Part shown: piece by piece, positions 26,133-39,601 of the stretch
How the letters are laid out: every line of letters starts with the position of its first letter
Position numbering within the stretch: the stretch's first letter is position 1
Assembly (NCBI GenBank): GCA_036583965.1
Contig: JAZBQD010000019.1
Span: forward strand, 19,759,085-19,823,084
From: Prunella strophiata
Taxonomy: Eukaryota > Chordata > Aves > Passeriformes > Prunellidae
Reading direction: 5' to 3'
DNA: 64,000 bases
Position numbers and translations under genes: made by a program
The notes under the pieces: generated by a model
The model's database searches: none
Told to the model about the DNA's origin: nothing
What the model saw: the letters and a program-made list of their open reading frames with translations, nothing else

Positions 26133-28484
26133 CAGAAGCCAAGTAGATAATATATATATATGCAACCAGTATGGTCTGAGGGAGCCAGAAGCCAGGGGCT
26201 GAAGGAAGAAGGAGTGACTTTGGCTTAAAATTCATAGATTCAAAAACTTGAAAAATTTGAAGGCTGTCATGCTAGAGCCAGGAAAGCTCATATTGGTTAT
26301 CATCAGCTTAGAACTTCAATATAAAAGCAAAACATTGCTTTTTAAACCTCTTCAATTATGCCTTCTACTGCTCTGCAGCACCCAGGGTTTACTTCTAACC
26401 CCAATTCTGCTCTCATCTTCTCTCCCCATCCTACCATTAAATATTTCATCCTTCTATTCACAGACTGAATTCCCTGTTCTTTTTTTTTTTTTTTAAAGAA
26501 ACATTTTCCTTCTCTTTATTATGAATTTTATGTGCCCTTCTGGCAGTAAAAATCCCTTTTCTCCAGTCACATGACTATGGCCATTAAAAATCATATGTTC
26601 CTGAGGAGATAATGTACTGTTATTGTTTTAGCATGAAAATATCAATTGTACCTCAGGTACACAATGCAATCTGCTCAATAGTTTGAAGCCAAAAGACCTT
26701 GTTTTCAGGTATTCAGTGCTATTACACAGATTACCTTCTGCTTCTGTTGTTGCTTGTGTTGATTGTCCTCATCTGTCTAAAATGCAGGTGTGGCTGTAAA
26801 GTTCCTAGGGAAACCTGTCCAGATCCCAGCACAGAATTTATCAACACATATCAAAAATACTCTTCTTAGAAAATCTGAGGATATCGCTATGGGTTGAATT
26901 AGTATTCTATGCACACCCTGCCAAATGGTCAGTGTTCCAGACCCCACTAAAAAGTCTCATTTCTGTCTACTGTGTCTTTGGGTTACTTCCTCTATTTTCT
27001 TGCTTCTAGACTTATTTTAGTAGTGTCTTTTGTAAAAATAAAGAAACAAAAGACAGAGCCAAAAAAAACCAAACAAAACCAAAAACTGAATACAGAAGAC
27101 CAAACTCAGTTTGGCAAAAATAAATAATTACAACAATGTCACTACATTGATCTGGGCAGAGATAGATAAGAATCAAACACAGCACTCTGTGTAGTGGGAT
27201 CTATATTACTCAGCTTCTTGTGTTGCTGTCAGTTTTCTTTGGCTTATTTATGTGGAATTTTTTGTCTTTTCAAATTATGGATAAATTTCTTGTTCATGTT
27301 CAACCCACTATTGTATTGAAACATTTTTTCCTAAAAGGTAAGCCTGTGACTAATCCACTGAGGCTGCTACAATACTTTGGAATTAGATTGGGTGCTGGTA
27401 CAGGGATACAGCAAGGTCAGTTTAAGGAAAGTGTCACAGACAAAAAGTACCATATGCATAAGGCTATGGACAAAGCAAGAAAGAGGAAAAGCTCATCTCC
27501 ATGGTTAGGCACTGAGATTAGACTGGGGGGACCAAACACTTCCTCTTTAGAGGCAAGATTGCCCACCAGAGATGTGAAGGTTTGTGGAACTACATTTGAC
27601 ACTCCTCAAGCTATTTTCTGCTCTTTTTCTCAAAAGAACTCTACTGGCTTTTCTGATGCCAGAGGCATATGATGCAGTACAGTCATTCAGTCAGGTTCTC
27701 AGCAGTCATTACATCTTTGTAAATTATCTTTGCTCTTCTCTGGGACAGATTTATCCAGAATTTGCTCTTCACTGTTGATATATATGATTATATATTTCAT
27801 ATACAGATGAGCAATATGCCTTTGGTAATTGTGAAGTTTAACATTAAATTGTAAAATTATATTAATTATAAAATTCATCCATTGAGGATTTACATATGAC
27901 TTTGACCATACCTCTGCACAAATCTGTTGACTTTTCCTTTATGCTTTCTCATTATATAAGTTTTTATTTCCTGAATTATTAAAATTTTTTAGAACTTTTT
28001 CTTTTTTAAATGTTCCTTGTTCATTTATTTGATGTATATCAACTGGTGATATCAGAACAAAGCTGGGGAACTTATATTGTCAACAGCTTTTGATTCAGCA
28101 TGAGGAAGGTGCTTTCTTTAATGAGAATAACTCCACTCAGAAGGAGACAGGAGGACAGATTGCAACACCAGGAGGGAAAAGAAATGTCAGTTACAGCACA
28201 GGAGGTAAATGAAATGTTTCCCTTCACTACTGGTGAGACAGTTTGTATGTATGCTTCTGAGATTAATAGAGCCTAATTGCAGACAAATTTGTTCTTACTA
28301 GTCCCCAAAAATTCACTTTGCTTTTGGACATTCTGTTCCACTTAGACCCAGTTCTCTAAAATGCTTGACAGACAAGGATGCAGACAGAATTGTTCTGTTA
28401 GGTGTATAGGTACAGTTTTGTAACTATTTCTAGATTTTTTTATGAATCTCTGTGTATAATCTTACAAGTCTGTTAAAGCCAACA
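26133..28484. other. Unique sequence, with one unexplained open stretch
   Basis: A TA run sits at 26150-26161, a T-run near 26482-26494 and an A/C-rich patch near 27060-27086. The plus-strand frame 27220-27672 (150 codons, basic, no ATG at its listed start) has no domain I recognise and no clear splice context, so I leave it uncalled. Nothing else is seen. Confidence 0.3.
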
Positions 28485-28513
28485 GATGTGTGTGTGTGTG
28501 TGTGTGTGTGTGT
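28485..28513. repeat. TG dinucleotide microsatellite
   Basis: About 14 TG units, followed by TTTGTGTTG. A typical polymorphic dinucleotide repeat. Confidence 0.95.
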
Positions 28514-31500
28514 TTGTGTTGAGCATGCTTGTGTTTTCATATTTTGGAAATAATCTATGATACATTGGTTTTTTTGTCCTGTTTATTTCCTTTTTAGTGT
28601 CTTGGAACTTCTCTCCTAGGAGACAACTGAAATCGTCTTCTTCAGAGACTGTGCCTTGTGATGTTTTACACCAGAATTCACTTTGGCCAACATCCAAGCA
28701 TGAAAGTATTCCCTGTTTCACAGTCCGCATGCCTGATATTCATTCAACTGCTGTCTCTGTTACTCCAAGTAATGGAAACACATCACATTTCCTTTACTCC
28801 TGTGGTTTCATTTTTGACATGACTTTGGAATCTCTTTTAAAGATTCATACATAGGCATGCATGTAAGTAACAAGTACCAACAAATATGACAAGTGCACAG
28901 CCAGCTGTCTCCATCACTAGACATATGTTCCAGATGCTTATATCACACAGAAATTGAAAATAAAAAGGTAGTATGTACACCATTAAACTGCCCAATCACA
29001 CTAGAATTAATGCAGATTTTCAGTGGGACTAAAGTTGTGGCCCTAAACCGTGATCAGTGCCTAATGCAGCAGTAGGTAATTTGTCATGTGATGCAGCAGT
29101 GCTTGTAGTCTAGATTAGTTGTAATTCTACCTGGTTGTATCTAACATTTATCCATTCAAATGTTGTTCATCCAGAAAATGCAAAACTGTTTTATTCATTT
29201 TCATGAATACACAGTAAAATGGTGTTGTCAAGCAGCATGCAGAGCACCTCCAGAGAGCCTGCACCCACAGAGCACACAAAGCATGATCATCCTGGAATGA
29301 CAAACACTACTCCACCTGCAGGCAAAGGATTCTTACAAACTTCTGAAAGGCTCACACTCCTCAGTTCACAGCTCTGGTAAATCAGTTGCTACAGACATAT
29401 GTTAAAATCAGAATCCATTTATTATCTTATGAATATATTTTTCATTAAAGGTGCTGTGCAGATGAACGGGGCTATTCGTGTATTCATGTGTCTCTCTCCG
29501 TTTTCTGATTTGGTTTCTTTTTTCAATTTTTCCCAATTTATTTTTGATTGTTTTCTATTCCTCAGAGCCCAAAATTCAATATGTAAAAATGCTTTTAAAA
29601 AGGTGAATCAACTTCTAATGTCAAATTCAATAAGGTCAGCTACTATAATCACATCACTTAACAATATGAAAAGGCAATGATGTCCTACATTTCTGCTATT
29701 TTCAGAGACACTCTGAGTTGAAAATTAAGGATAATTTACTGCAGTGCTTAGAATTCAAACTGATATTCAGAAAATTGACCTCACACAATGATTTTTCTAT
29801 CCAGTTTATTTATTCTGAATTAATACACTCTAAACTCCAGGGAAGTGAAGGCACAAATGTAGAGTTATTTTCCTTACATTTTTTGCAGGGAAAAGCTGAA
29901 TTTCAGGTGCTCATAAAGTAGCATAACTAGTTATCATGGAACTGCTTCTCATGTTTTTATGTGCTTTGGTAATTGCACACCTGCAGGTATGGCACAGATT
30001 GAGGGTCTGCTTGAAGGGGGCATCACTAGCAAGCACCATCTCCAGCAGGCAAAGCTCCTCCTCAGGTTTATCACAGCTCAAAAGATGGCTCTGACAACTG
30101 CACCTCCGTGAGGACTGCAGCCCTGCTGTGTGGCTGGCAATGTCCCACTCCAGGGATGGATAGCTGCAATTCTGGTACAGGTGAAATGATCCATGCAGCC
30201 TCAATATGACTGCTCAATCCTTGCCAGTAACCCTGGGTAAGCAATTAAAAGAAAAAATTTAAAAAAATCAGTGTGAACTTACAAGTATTATGGGAAAGGG
30301 TTTTGATAAAATGGAGATGGATTAATTTCAGGTTATTAAAATCATTATTTAATTTTCAAAGTCAATGTTTCATTTAAGAAAAAAAATTGTTTTTTTTGTT
30401 TTTTGGGTTTTTTTTTAATCTAATATCAAACAGTATGGGGTTTTGCCCTGTGTTTCCCAAAATAAATTATTTACTATTAAATTCCCTCCACTTTAGATAT
30501 TGAACAATATATGTTGAATCCTAAGCCTATAAACATACTTATCCTGCAATTAGGATTCATGAATAAAGCAGGTATTCTTTGCAAAAAAACAAAATAAATT
30601 ATTTTTAAATATCATAGGGCAGGTTTCATCTAAGTCAAAGTTAGTCTAGAGAAATAAACACTTTAAATAACTAATTAAGAAGGTAATGGCTTATTCCTTA
30701 GAGTTCCCTGTGTCTTTCTTAACTTTCTATGAAAGGATACTAGAATGATGACCTTACCCTCAAACATGGAGCTCTTGACATCTGTATAAGCAAAGGTGTT
30801 TTCCACACCTAAAGATTTCAATACTCCATTCCAAATTTTCTAAGGCATACATTATTTACAGAATTTAAAGATTACTTTGCTCCTTTCACTTCAGTCAAAA
30901 CATTTTCTCTGGTGAGTTCATTTTCTCATCTGACACAGTACAGCATTGAGCATCTGCCTAAGTCAAACCTTGTGAATATAGTGAATATTCTACTTGAGCC
31001 CAAGAACTTTGCTATGTAATATTTACATTTGTAAGTTCTTTGCTGAATGTTGTTCATAGCATGGATCTTATTAAGAAAACAATCCAGACAGTTCACATGC
31101 TGTTTGTATGTGATTTATTCAGCTCTTGCTCTGATATTTTTTATTAAAAATGCCCTATATGTAATTTTATGTGTACTTCCCAGTCCCATAGTGGCTATTT
31201 ATCTGTTAAGTGCTCTAAATAAAGCCAGCCCAAGATTTTATATGAGAATTAAGCATCCAGTTGAGTTTTGTAAAAAATATTGTATTAACATTATCAGAAA
31301 CTGGCTTTATTTTTCTCTTTCTGTTTAAGTGATACTTCTAATTTCAGTGGTCTTAGTTCTAATTTCTATGAATGTAAAGGATCTGAAAATAATAAGCTGT
31401 AAATAATTGTATGACATTATGAAAATTGAATTAATTTTTTACCATAAAAGACTCTCCACCAGTCATTTGAAGCTGTTTATTACGTATACTCCTTCAAAAA

Positions 31501-33113
31501 AAATTTAGACTGTTTGCAAGAAATAATCATCTTTACAGAATTATGTTCAATGTCAATTTCCTTGGGAAATTGATAATGTCATACCAGTGCCTTTGAGCTC
31601 AGGTAGCAAAAGCCCCACCTCCTCTTCTACATTTGATTTTAGTGTCTTTATAGCAGATGACTTGATAAAAAATTGTACAGAACAAGATCAGATGTTGTAG
31701 AGAATCCATACTATAACAGTTGGATTGTTTAAGAGAACATAGACTAAGGCTGAATAATTATGCAAAAGATAAATCATCTAGCCATGTAATTAATTTGGAA
31801 TTACAATGACAATAAAGGTACAGTTAAATTCTTATTGATACATTAAAATTGTGATAAATGTTAATATATTTAATTGGTATTTAACAAGATAGCTGTAGCA
31901 AGTTAATTAGATGTCCATTTACATACTTCATAAATGTCTGCATTTTTAACAATTCAGCCCACATTTAGAGTACAATACAGCCTTCAGTATTCCTGGATAC
32001 AATAGGTGTCATAAGTAACACTAGCTCCATTTCCCTTCCGATCCTTTTATCATGGGCAGGATGAAATTAGAATTAAATTTTCCTTCCCCTTCCCCTTCTT
32101 TTTCCCATTAATTATCAGGACTTCATAAATATAAAGACAAACTAGATACTAATAGCTTCTGGACAATTTTGGTGTTAATATGTCTGTGCCTCCCCTTCAC
32201 ATCTCTAAATTATTGTTAAGATTCAAGCTGACTATTTACAAATGAAAGAGATCTATGTTCAGCATGATTATAACGTGCCCTGGTAAATTTGTGAACTGAT
32301 GATGCTAGAAAGTACAGAATTAAACTCAGAAGCTCTGTCAGCCTTTAACTAACTACCACACATAAAATGCAAGAATGTAAAAAGTTATGTATGGGAACTT
32401 AAGAGTCACTTTAAAAAGCCAGCTGCAAGCAGAAAATGTCAAAATAGTTTGTCAAGTAAGTTTATAACACTTCTCCATTATCTTAATCATAAGGATGCAT
32501 AAAAATGGCTATGAAGATAAGCAGATCTGCTCTCCCCCGCCCCGCCTTTTTTTCTCCCAGACACTAAGATAAAAGGAGACTGGTGAGGTTTTTAAAGATA
32601 CCCTTAAATGAAGAGTGATGATGATTCACTCAGATTTGCTTTGAAGAACATATTATATAATGTCTGAATTACAATGAGAGAGATAGAGACACTTGGATGG
32701 GAAGAACGGGAGATCGAACAGGAGACAAGGAACAGAGAAGGATAAGTTGGGTGAAAATTCTTTATTAGTCCCAGGCATCTTCTTCTGATTTATTCTCATG
32801 TGACCTAATTGAAGACTATTTCCTGACAGAGATGTTCAATATCATGGGCAGAATTTCCAGATCTATTTGAGATTTTAGTTAAAAGACAACTAAAAATATT
32901 TAAATGGTATAGTGAAAACATGCAAAGTCTACATGTTCCAATTTTTTTACATTTATTCTGACATTTTATTTAAGACAATCACAGCATGCTTTCATTATGT
33001 TTACTGGTCTGTTCTGGGAAGGCAGTGCTCTCCCACTCACAGAAGTGCACTGGGCTACTCTTCAGAGTTTCCAGAAGGTGGACTGTTGAAGTCATTCTTC
33101 TGCTTGGCTAGCA
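28514..33113. other. Unique AT-rich sequence
   Basis: No gene is recognised in about 4.6 kb. There is a T/G low-complexity patch at 30380-30418 and a pyrimidine tract at 32078-32106. 29970-30200 is slightly GC-richer with an open minus-strand frame of 97 codons that I cannot identify. 31740-31960 is dense in TAAT and octamer-like words and is a candidate for conservation testing. Confidence 0.35.
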
Positions 33114-33159
33114 ATTAATATTGAGCAGTGGGGGATATTAATATTGAGGAATGGGGGAT
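33114..33159. repeat. 23-bp tandem duplication
   Basis: ATTAATATTGAGCAGTGGGG plus GAT (33114-33136) is followed directly by a copy with two mismatches (33137-33159). Confidence 0.9.
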
Positions 33160-36100
33160 TAAATTATTTTACTTTAGTATGCGGAAGACCTGCCCAAAGT
33201 CTGCAGCAAAGCCCATATATTTTCTACTAAGAATTTCAGTGGTTTCCAATGGTTTTAGCACCAATAGACTGTCTTGCACCTATTTGTCAACCAAAACCAA
33301 GAATACAGGATTTATGATACTATTAAGACAAATCACCACATATACAAAACAAACAGGCCATATTAACAGAAAATATTAATCTCGGTGGTATTTTTAAGAG
33401 CAAAGAAAATTACAATATTCTTCTGAAAATTTCCCAGAATTTGTTCATTTTTGTAAATATTTCTGAACTCAGATTAAAAGAAATCCACCATGGCAGCATG
33501 CTGGCATTTAGTATGCCGACTGTGTTCTTATTTTCTGCTTTTTCCTCAGTCAGGTTTTAGTCCTTAGTGACTGAATGGTTCTTTCATCACTTCCCTATAG
33601 AAATAATTCAACATATACAAGTTCCAATTTATAAACTTTCACCAGATATTTCTTGTATATTTTCCCACTGCTAGGTTTACTGAAATAAAAATGATTACCC
33701 AATTTGTATTTAAAACATTCACTACATCCTTCTTCTATTAAACCTTCTAAGACCAAAATTTTAGCAAATGAGCACCATTCTTTCCACTTACTGCATTGTA
33801 ATAACACCAATGTTAATTCCTGTTAATCTTTCATGGATGGTTCCTTCAGGTTCATAACAATTTTTTATGTACTTTGCCATATTTCCCTATATGCTAGGAT
33901 CATCTTGATGTCAGAGAAATTATAGAAATTATTATTAGAGTTTTACAAAGTAAGCCAGTTTTTACTTCCATCTGGAAATCTATAAATCTAAACAATAGGT
34001 CATTTGTTATTTGGCTACTGATATGTGGATTTAGTCCAAATTAGAGCCAATGTAATTGAGGGCAGAACTGTCCCTTAAAACACATTCTAAGCAATCAAGG
34101 ATTAAATGTACTAACTTAGATTATTTTTGTGAATAACTGTACCAGTTATATTTTCTAGGTCAAAGTGAAAAATAGTAAAATCAAAGAAACTTAAATAGGC
34201 AATTTGTTTTCAGAAGAAACACTTACAAAATTCTAGGATAAAATGGATTGTTTAGAGTCACTAAAATTCTTTAGTACATATTTAAAAAGAATAAATATGG
34301 ACACTGAAATTTATATCCAATTAATGAGTGTCATAAAGATTATCCCTTTCATTTCTTTAATCCATGTTCACACTTAAAAGACCTGTGAGCAGTGCAAATA
34401 TCAATTAGATAATGATCTTCATGATAAAGGGAAATTTTCAGCTCTATATTTTTCAGGTAACCATGGTCATGTACTGTGATCATACTTGAACAAGTCTGAT
34501 GCTGGCAGGAATGTATTGGAACTCAAATGCATAAGTTTTTCAATTAGGTAGAAGTTATTTTTACACTATTTCAGAGTCATTTGCCATTGAAAATTGTATG
34601 CAATCATAGTGGTAATTTCATGCATTTAAAAATAAATAAGTATTTAAAAGGCATGTCTGTAGATCTATATAGCTATTTTGCCTTTTATAGACAATAAAAC
34701 CCCATGATATTGTCAATGGAGTTGATGTTTGTGGTAGATATATATTTCTCTGTACTTTAGGAACACTTGGTCCTTTCAATTATGGGTTTTTCTCTATATT
34801 TAAACAAGAAAAAGAGATTACCTACGTAGAGAGGATAGTTTGTTCATGCATCCTGAGCTTAAATTTCATGAGAACTAAAACACCTTAAAAGAAGTGCTAG
34901 GATTGTGCAAGCTGTTAAGATTCTTGGTACCCATCATTGAGGACCCGCAGAGTGATTCTGTACTTGTGTTAGGAGTGTTTAGGAATGTACTGATTGGCTA
35001 TACAGGAAGCATAACTCTAGTATTGGGTAGATTGCATCTGTGTGGTTTCATAACTGTTGAAAAATACAGCTGGAATTTAACTGCTACCTTCCAAACTCGA
35101 GTTTTGGTTGACTGTCTTATAGCTGAAATTGTACAATAGACTCAGAATCCAGGTAAGATTCTGGAAGATGTGTACACAGGAGAATTATTTCAAAGACTTT
35201 GTCTGCTTATAAATATGAAAAATCAACATTTTTTTCCCTGATCACATGTAAAAAGCAAAAATTATTCTTTCCTGGGATATTTATTTAGGACATTCAATGA
35301 CTCTAAATACTTGACTGAATACACTGACTGAGTAACTCCTTCTTTAAAAAGATAGCTTGTATATTCAGTATTCTGTTAGCCTGTGTGGCAGGAAAAAAGA
35401 GAACCACATTACAACCCAGGTGCTGTATGCTTTCTCTCTAGTCAGTGGAGATAGATTAGCATTTTAAGAGAGGGAGTTACATTTTGAGGAAGCAGATTCA
35501 CCTGCTGGGGTGCCTCACTCTGTTAAGGATACAGGGAGTTAACAGCCTACCCACACTCTAATTCAGTCTTTTCAGCTAAGGGACTAAAGTAAGAATGGAT
35601 GAGCCAAGCCTAGAAACCAGGAGACTCGAGGCTTTTCAAGAGCTTATTCTAAGAAAGTTTTTGCCTCCATTTCATTTTTCCAAGTTCATGGCCCACAGGT
35701 GTAAACAAAAGCATGCACTACATTTTACCACAATTCTTTTAGTTTCCTTTCTAATATGTGATTACAAACACTTCAGAATCCCTTCAGAGAACAAACTGCT
35801 GGTCATCATCTGGAAGATACATCCTAGTCAGCTTGTGCTAGTGGTCAAGATTCAGAAGGATCATTGTTGAGGACTGGTTGAAAGAAGCATTTCAAATTCT
35901 AGGAGATTTCAGAGACAGTTGAAATTAGCCAGGGTTCTGATGTGGTGTGGTTATCATAAAAGCTTTCACTACATACATTTTTCCTCTCACATAACAAAAA
36001 ATAGCTGCACAGAAATATTGAAAAAGTTTCCTCTAAATATATTCATCTAAAAAATACCTTTTATTTTTTATTTCATGACTTGTGTGTTTGGAGAACCTAG

Positions 36101-37457
36101 TTTTCTTCCAACCAGGCCCCTTAATCCCTGTTATGTAACTTCTGTGTATAGTTTAGAAAAGGTATTCTTGTGAGGGTATAATACCCATAAGAATACTGCT
36201 CCTTGACGGTTCAACTCAGATTTTACCCACTTATTTAAATTATTACTTTCTTTTAATTTGTTCCTAGATTTTTATTTACCATTATTCAATTCACAACAGA
36301 TTAGTAAGTAGAGGTAATCATCCCCTTTCCAACACTAATTGGTGAGTGGAATTTTTGATCTGGTGCCATCAGCATACTTTGAAACCAGGTGGTATTAAAC
36401 CAATTCGATTTTTTTAATTGATTTTTGCATTTTATGCAGTAAGGGAAATTCATTGATGTTCATTTTGGAAATGAGATAACAATGACTTTTGAAACATTGC
36501 CAGCTCACAAAATGTAAAGTCAATATCAATTCATTAGCAAATTAATGGGACTGATTTTATTGTAAATAACTAGCAACTGTGCAGTTGGCAGGTCTGAGTT
36601 AGTAGTTATTCAGAGCATCACATGCAAGTTCTGAAAGTAATGGAAGAGTTCAGAAAAAGACTTTTTAATCAAGAGTTTTATACTGTCTTTGGGAGTTAAA
36701 GATTTTTCACCCTAAAAAGAAGTGTGTTACAATGACCTTATAGTGTGAACAGAAAAGTTTATATTACACTTAGTCTGTGTCTTTAAACACAGGCCTAAAT
36801 ACAGTTGGGTGAGCAATCACATATCAAATTGAAAAAAACCCAACAAAATTGAAAACACTTCAGTTTGCTGTCAAACAATTTTTCTTCCCTTTTGGTCATG
36901 CAGGAAAGAAAAGTTCTTGAAATAAATATTGAAAGGAATATTGAAAGGTTTTATTAAGTGGATAAATAATTATTTAGTCTGAGGGTTTTTTTTTTTATTA
37001 TTTCTTTTGCAAATAAATACTTTCTTCTCCTTATTAAACTGAAGTACAGTTAGAATTGAAACATCATTTTGAAAAGGTAAGTGGAAGCTCCTAGCTTTTT
37101 TTCTTGTTTTCCACCCACTATTCTAGCTTAAACACTATGAAAAATTCAAAATGAATTTGGGAATTGTTTCAGGCAGATGCATTTTTCTCTGAGAAAAGCT
37201 TCTGCCTGAAGAGTTTCCCCTATCTACAATCTTGAATAATGCATTGTAGGTAGCTTTGCCCGTGAGATCTACAGGCAATTGTACATTTTACAGATGCTCC
37301 TCAGGATATAATACCTCCAGAGTTCTCTTAAGAGAAAAATCCCACCTTTGTCCTTAAAAAGCTCAACATGTTCTGTATCATCACCATGTGTACATGCTGA
37401 ACTGGGGAATAGCTGAAACAAGGGCTCCTTCTCTTTCTTAGTGCTTCTTTTTGGATG
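33160..37457. other. Unique AT-rich sequence
   Basis: No gene or repeat is recognised. The part at 36390-36600 has several homeodomain-like words (TTAATTGATT, CATTAGCAAATTAATGGG) and low repeat content, so it is a candidate conserved non-coding stretch. A short direct repeat of ATATTGAAAGG lies near 36926-36948. Confidence 0.35.

Positions 37458-37486
<29 letters not shown>
37458..37486. repeat. A-homopolymer, 29 bases
   Basis: An uninterrupted run of 29 A between GGATG and TGCTCCCC. Confidence 0.95.
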
Positions 37487-37488
<2 letters not shown>

Positions 37489-38790
37489 CTCCCCTTTTTC
37501 AGTGGAGCTACTTAGCCTGCAATCCTAACCAAATGCTTGTCCCTCCAGCATGATATATTGTCATGAGAACCTGATTCTGTTTAACTTAGCTCATGACAGT
37601 GGTGAAAAGTAGTCAAAAGGGAGACAATCTGTCAGGACTGTTTTTTTTTTTTTATGTAGTCATCTGTAGGGTCACAAAACCTCCTCCCATCCAAGTCTGG
37701 TCCACTCCTGCAGAATCCATTACTGTAGCCCAGTCACTATGTAAGAAATATTGCTTGGGTTTGTCACTTATGTAACCTGTGTCTCCTTTTTGACTGTGCA
37801 CAAGTGAAGGCATAATTAAACTTTTTGATTTTGCCCCAAAACTTAAATGCTATATGTTCTTCTGCAGCATTTCTGGTATTATAAAGAAAGCACAAGACTT
37901 CTGGAAAACTTAAATACATTGAAAACATTGTACTTAGATAAGAGTTATTTTTTTCTGCTTGTTCCATATGTCAGTAGAATTGTTTCAGTCACTAACTGAA
38001 ATGTTTGCAGGACTAAGTTTTTTTATGTCTATTAGAATTTGGAAAAGAATAATGTAGTCATTGATATTTTGCATTCTTCTATTTATCAATTTCTTGTTTT
38101 TAAACATGAAAATGTATAGTATATTGAAGTATCTATTCAGTTCCCAGTACCAAACCTTCTAACTTACTACAAGGACCTTAATTTTTTTTTTTTTTTTGGG
38201 CTCAAATTTTGTTTAGCATATTCTAGAGAGCTCAATAGATGAGCCTAACCTTAAAACAAACAAGAATCCAGATCCTCACAAACATTTAGAGTCTTATTTC
38301 ACATCCATGTTGAAATATTTTCAAAGATATGAGCCTTGAAGAATATCTTGACTTATACACTCTGCTTTATTTAGAAATGGTGCTGTAAAAGTGCATTGTA
38401 AGGGTTACTCCAGAAATCTGGTGGGTTATAGGCAAGCCAAGATTTTCCAGGCACACCAAGGATATTGAGCTTCTGAAGCTGACTGGATGATGGGAGCTAC
38501 TTCCAGCAATTCAATCTACTCCATTCAGAGCACAGCCAGTTTATAAAGGCATGCCATTTATAGAGGGCTGTTTCAGGGTCACTCTGCTACAGCCCTCTTG
38601 ACATAGCCAAAAGAAAGTCCTGAATAGAGGATGAGAAATCTGATTGCTGATTAGCTTCAGTGTTATTTCAATCAATTCCCAGAAGGAAGTTAGCAATCTG
38701 CCCAGCATTCAACAAATGATTGCTATTAAAGGGCCATTATGATGGGAACACTCAATTCAGAAGGTTTGGCTTTTGATTTTGTTTTGTTTT
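37487..38790. other. Unique sequence
   Basis: No gene is recognised. There is a T-run at about 38181-38196. The stretch 38600-38760 looks repeat-free and holds words such as CAAATGATTGCTATTAAAGG. Confidence 0.35.
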
Positions 38791-38829
38791 GGGGTTTTGG
38801 GGGTTTTTTTGGTCTTTTTTTTGGGGGGG
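38791..38829 (+). repeat. G-tract/T-tract low-complexity block
   Basis: G-tracts of 4 (38791), 5 (38799), 2 (38811) and 7 (38823) are separated by T-runs. Three or more G-tracts give some potential for a G-quadruplex on this strand. Confidence 0.7.
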
Positions 38830-39323
38830 TTGATATATTTGGCGTTTGAGGAAGTTTTTTTCTGTTGGGTGTTTTGTTCCTTTTTCTTATCAGCTTGAGT
38901 TCTATTTAAGGACTGCTTGATTAAAAGACTTTTTTATTGAATTTATTACTTTTTTCATTCACACTTACTATGGGCAAGCTGCATGGATTACTTAAAACTA
39001 AATACTCAGAGGAATTTTCTGAAAGGCAGTCCTCCTCCCACAGATAAAGTGCTACTAAATTAAATTGATTAATGACATCTTATTATTTCTTTTGAAGCTA
39101 AAAAGATCAAAAGGTTATTATAACTATTTTCATAAAAACACAAAAACATCTTTAAGCGGGCCTACCCTGAACAGTCCAGGTGCTCCTCACCATCTAAATA
39201 CACAAAGAAACAAAAGCTTCCTTCACGGTGATTCAAAATTAAACTTTCCTCTTTCTTTTAACGTGATAAATGTGAATTAAAAAAGGATGGAATAACCATC
39301 AGACTATTAATATGGAAAATATT
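38830..39323. other. Unique AT-rich sequence
   Basis: No gene or repeat is recognised. Confidence 0.35.
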
Positions 39324-39601
39324 GACAAGATAAGGGATAATGTTTTTAAATTTAGGGAGGTTCAATTTACATTAAATGCAAGGAAGAGGTCTTTTGCAAT
39401 GAAATAGGTGACAAAAATACTTGAACAGATTTCCCAGAGAAGTGGTACATGACCCATTCCTGGAACTATTCAAGGTCAGCTTTAATGGGGCTATGAGAAA
39501 CTTGATCTAGTTTAAAATGTCCCTGCTCATTGCAAGGGGAGTTGGACTCAATGACCTTTAAAGGTCCCTTCCAACCCAAAAAATTCTGTGATTCTGTGAT
39601 T
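39324..39601 (+). mobile_element. CR1 LINE 3' end
   Basis: A plus-sense CR1 3' UTR: CCCAGAGAAGTGG, CTGGAACTATTCAAGG, GGGAGTTGGACTCAATGACC and AGGTCCCTTCCAACCC in the usual order, closing with two ATTCTGTG units at 39583-39600. The element is about 280 bp and 5'-truncated near 39324. Only non-coding 3' sequence is left, with many substitutions. Confidence 0.92.

Noticed and set aside
27220..27672. 150-codon plus-strand open frame with a basic middle part
   Set aside because: It has no ATG at its start, no recognisable domain and no clear splice or promoter context. Without homology or RNA evidence I cannot call it.
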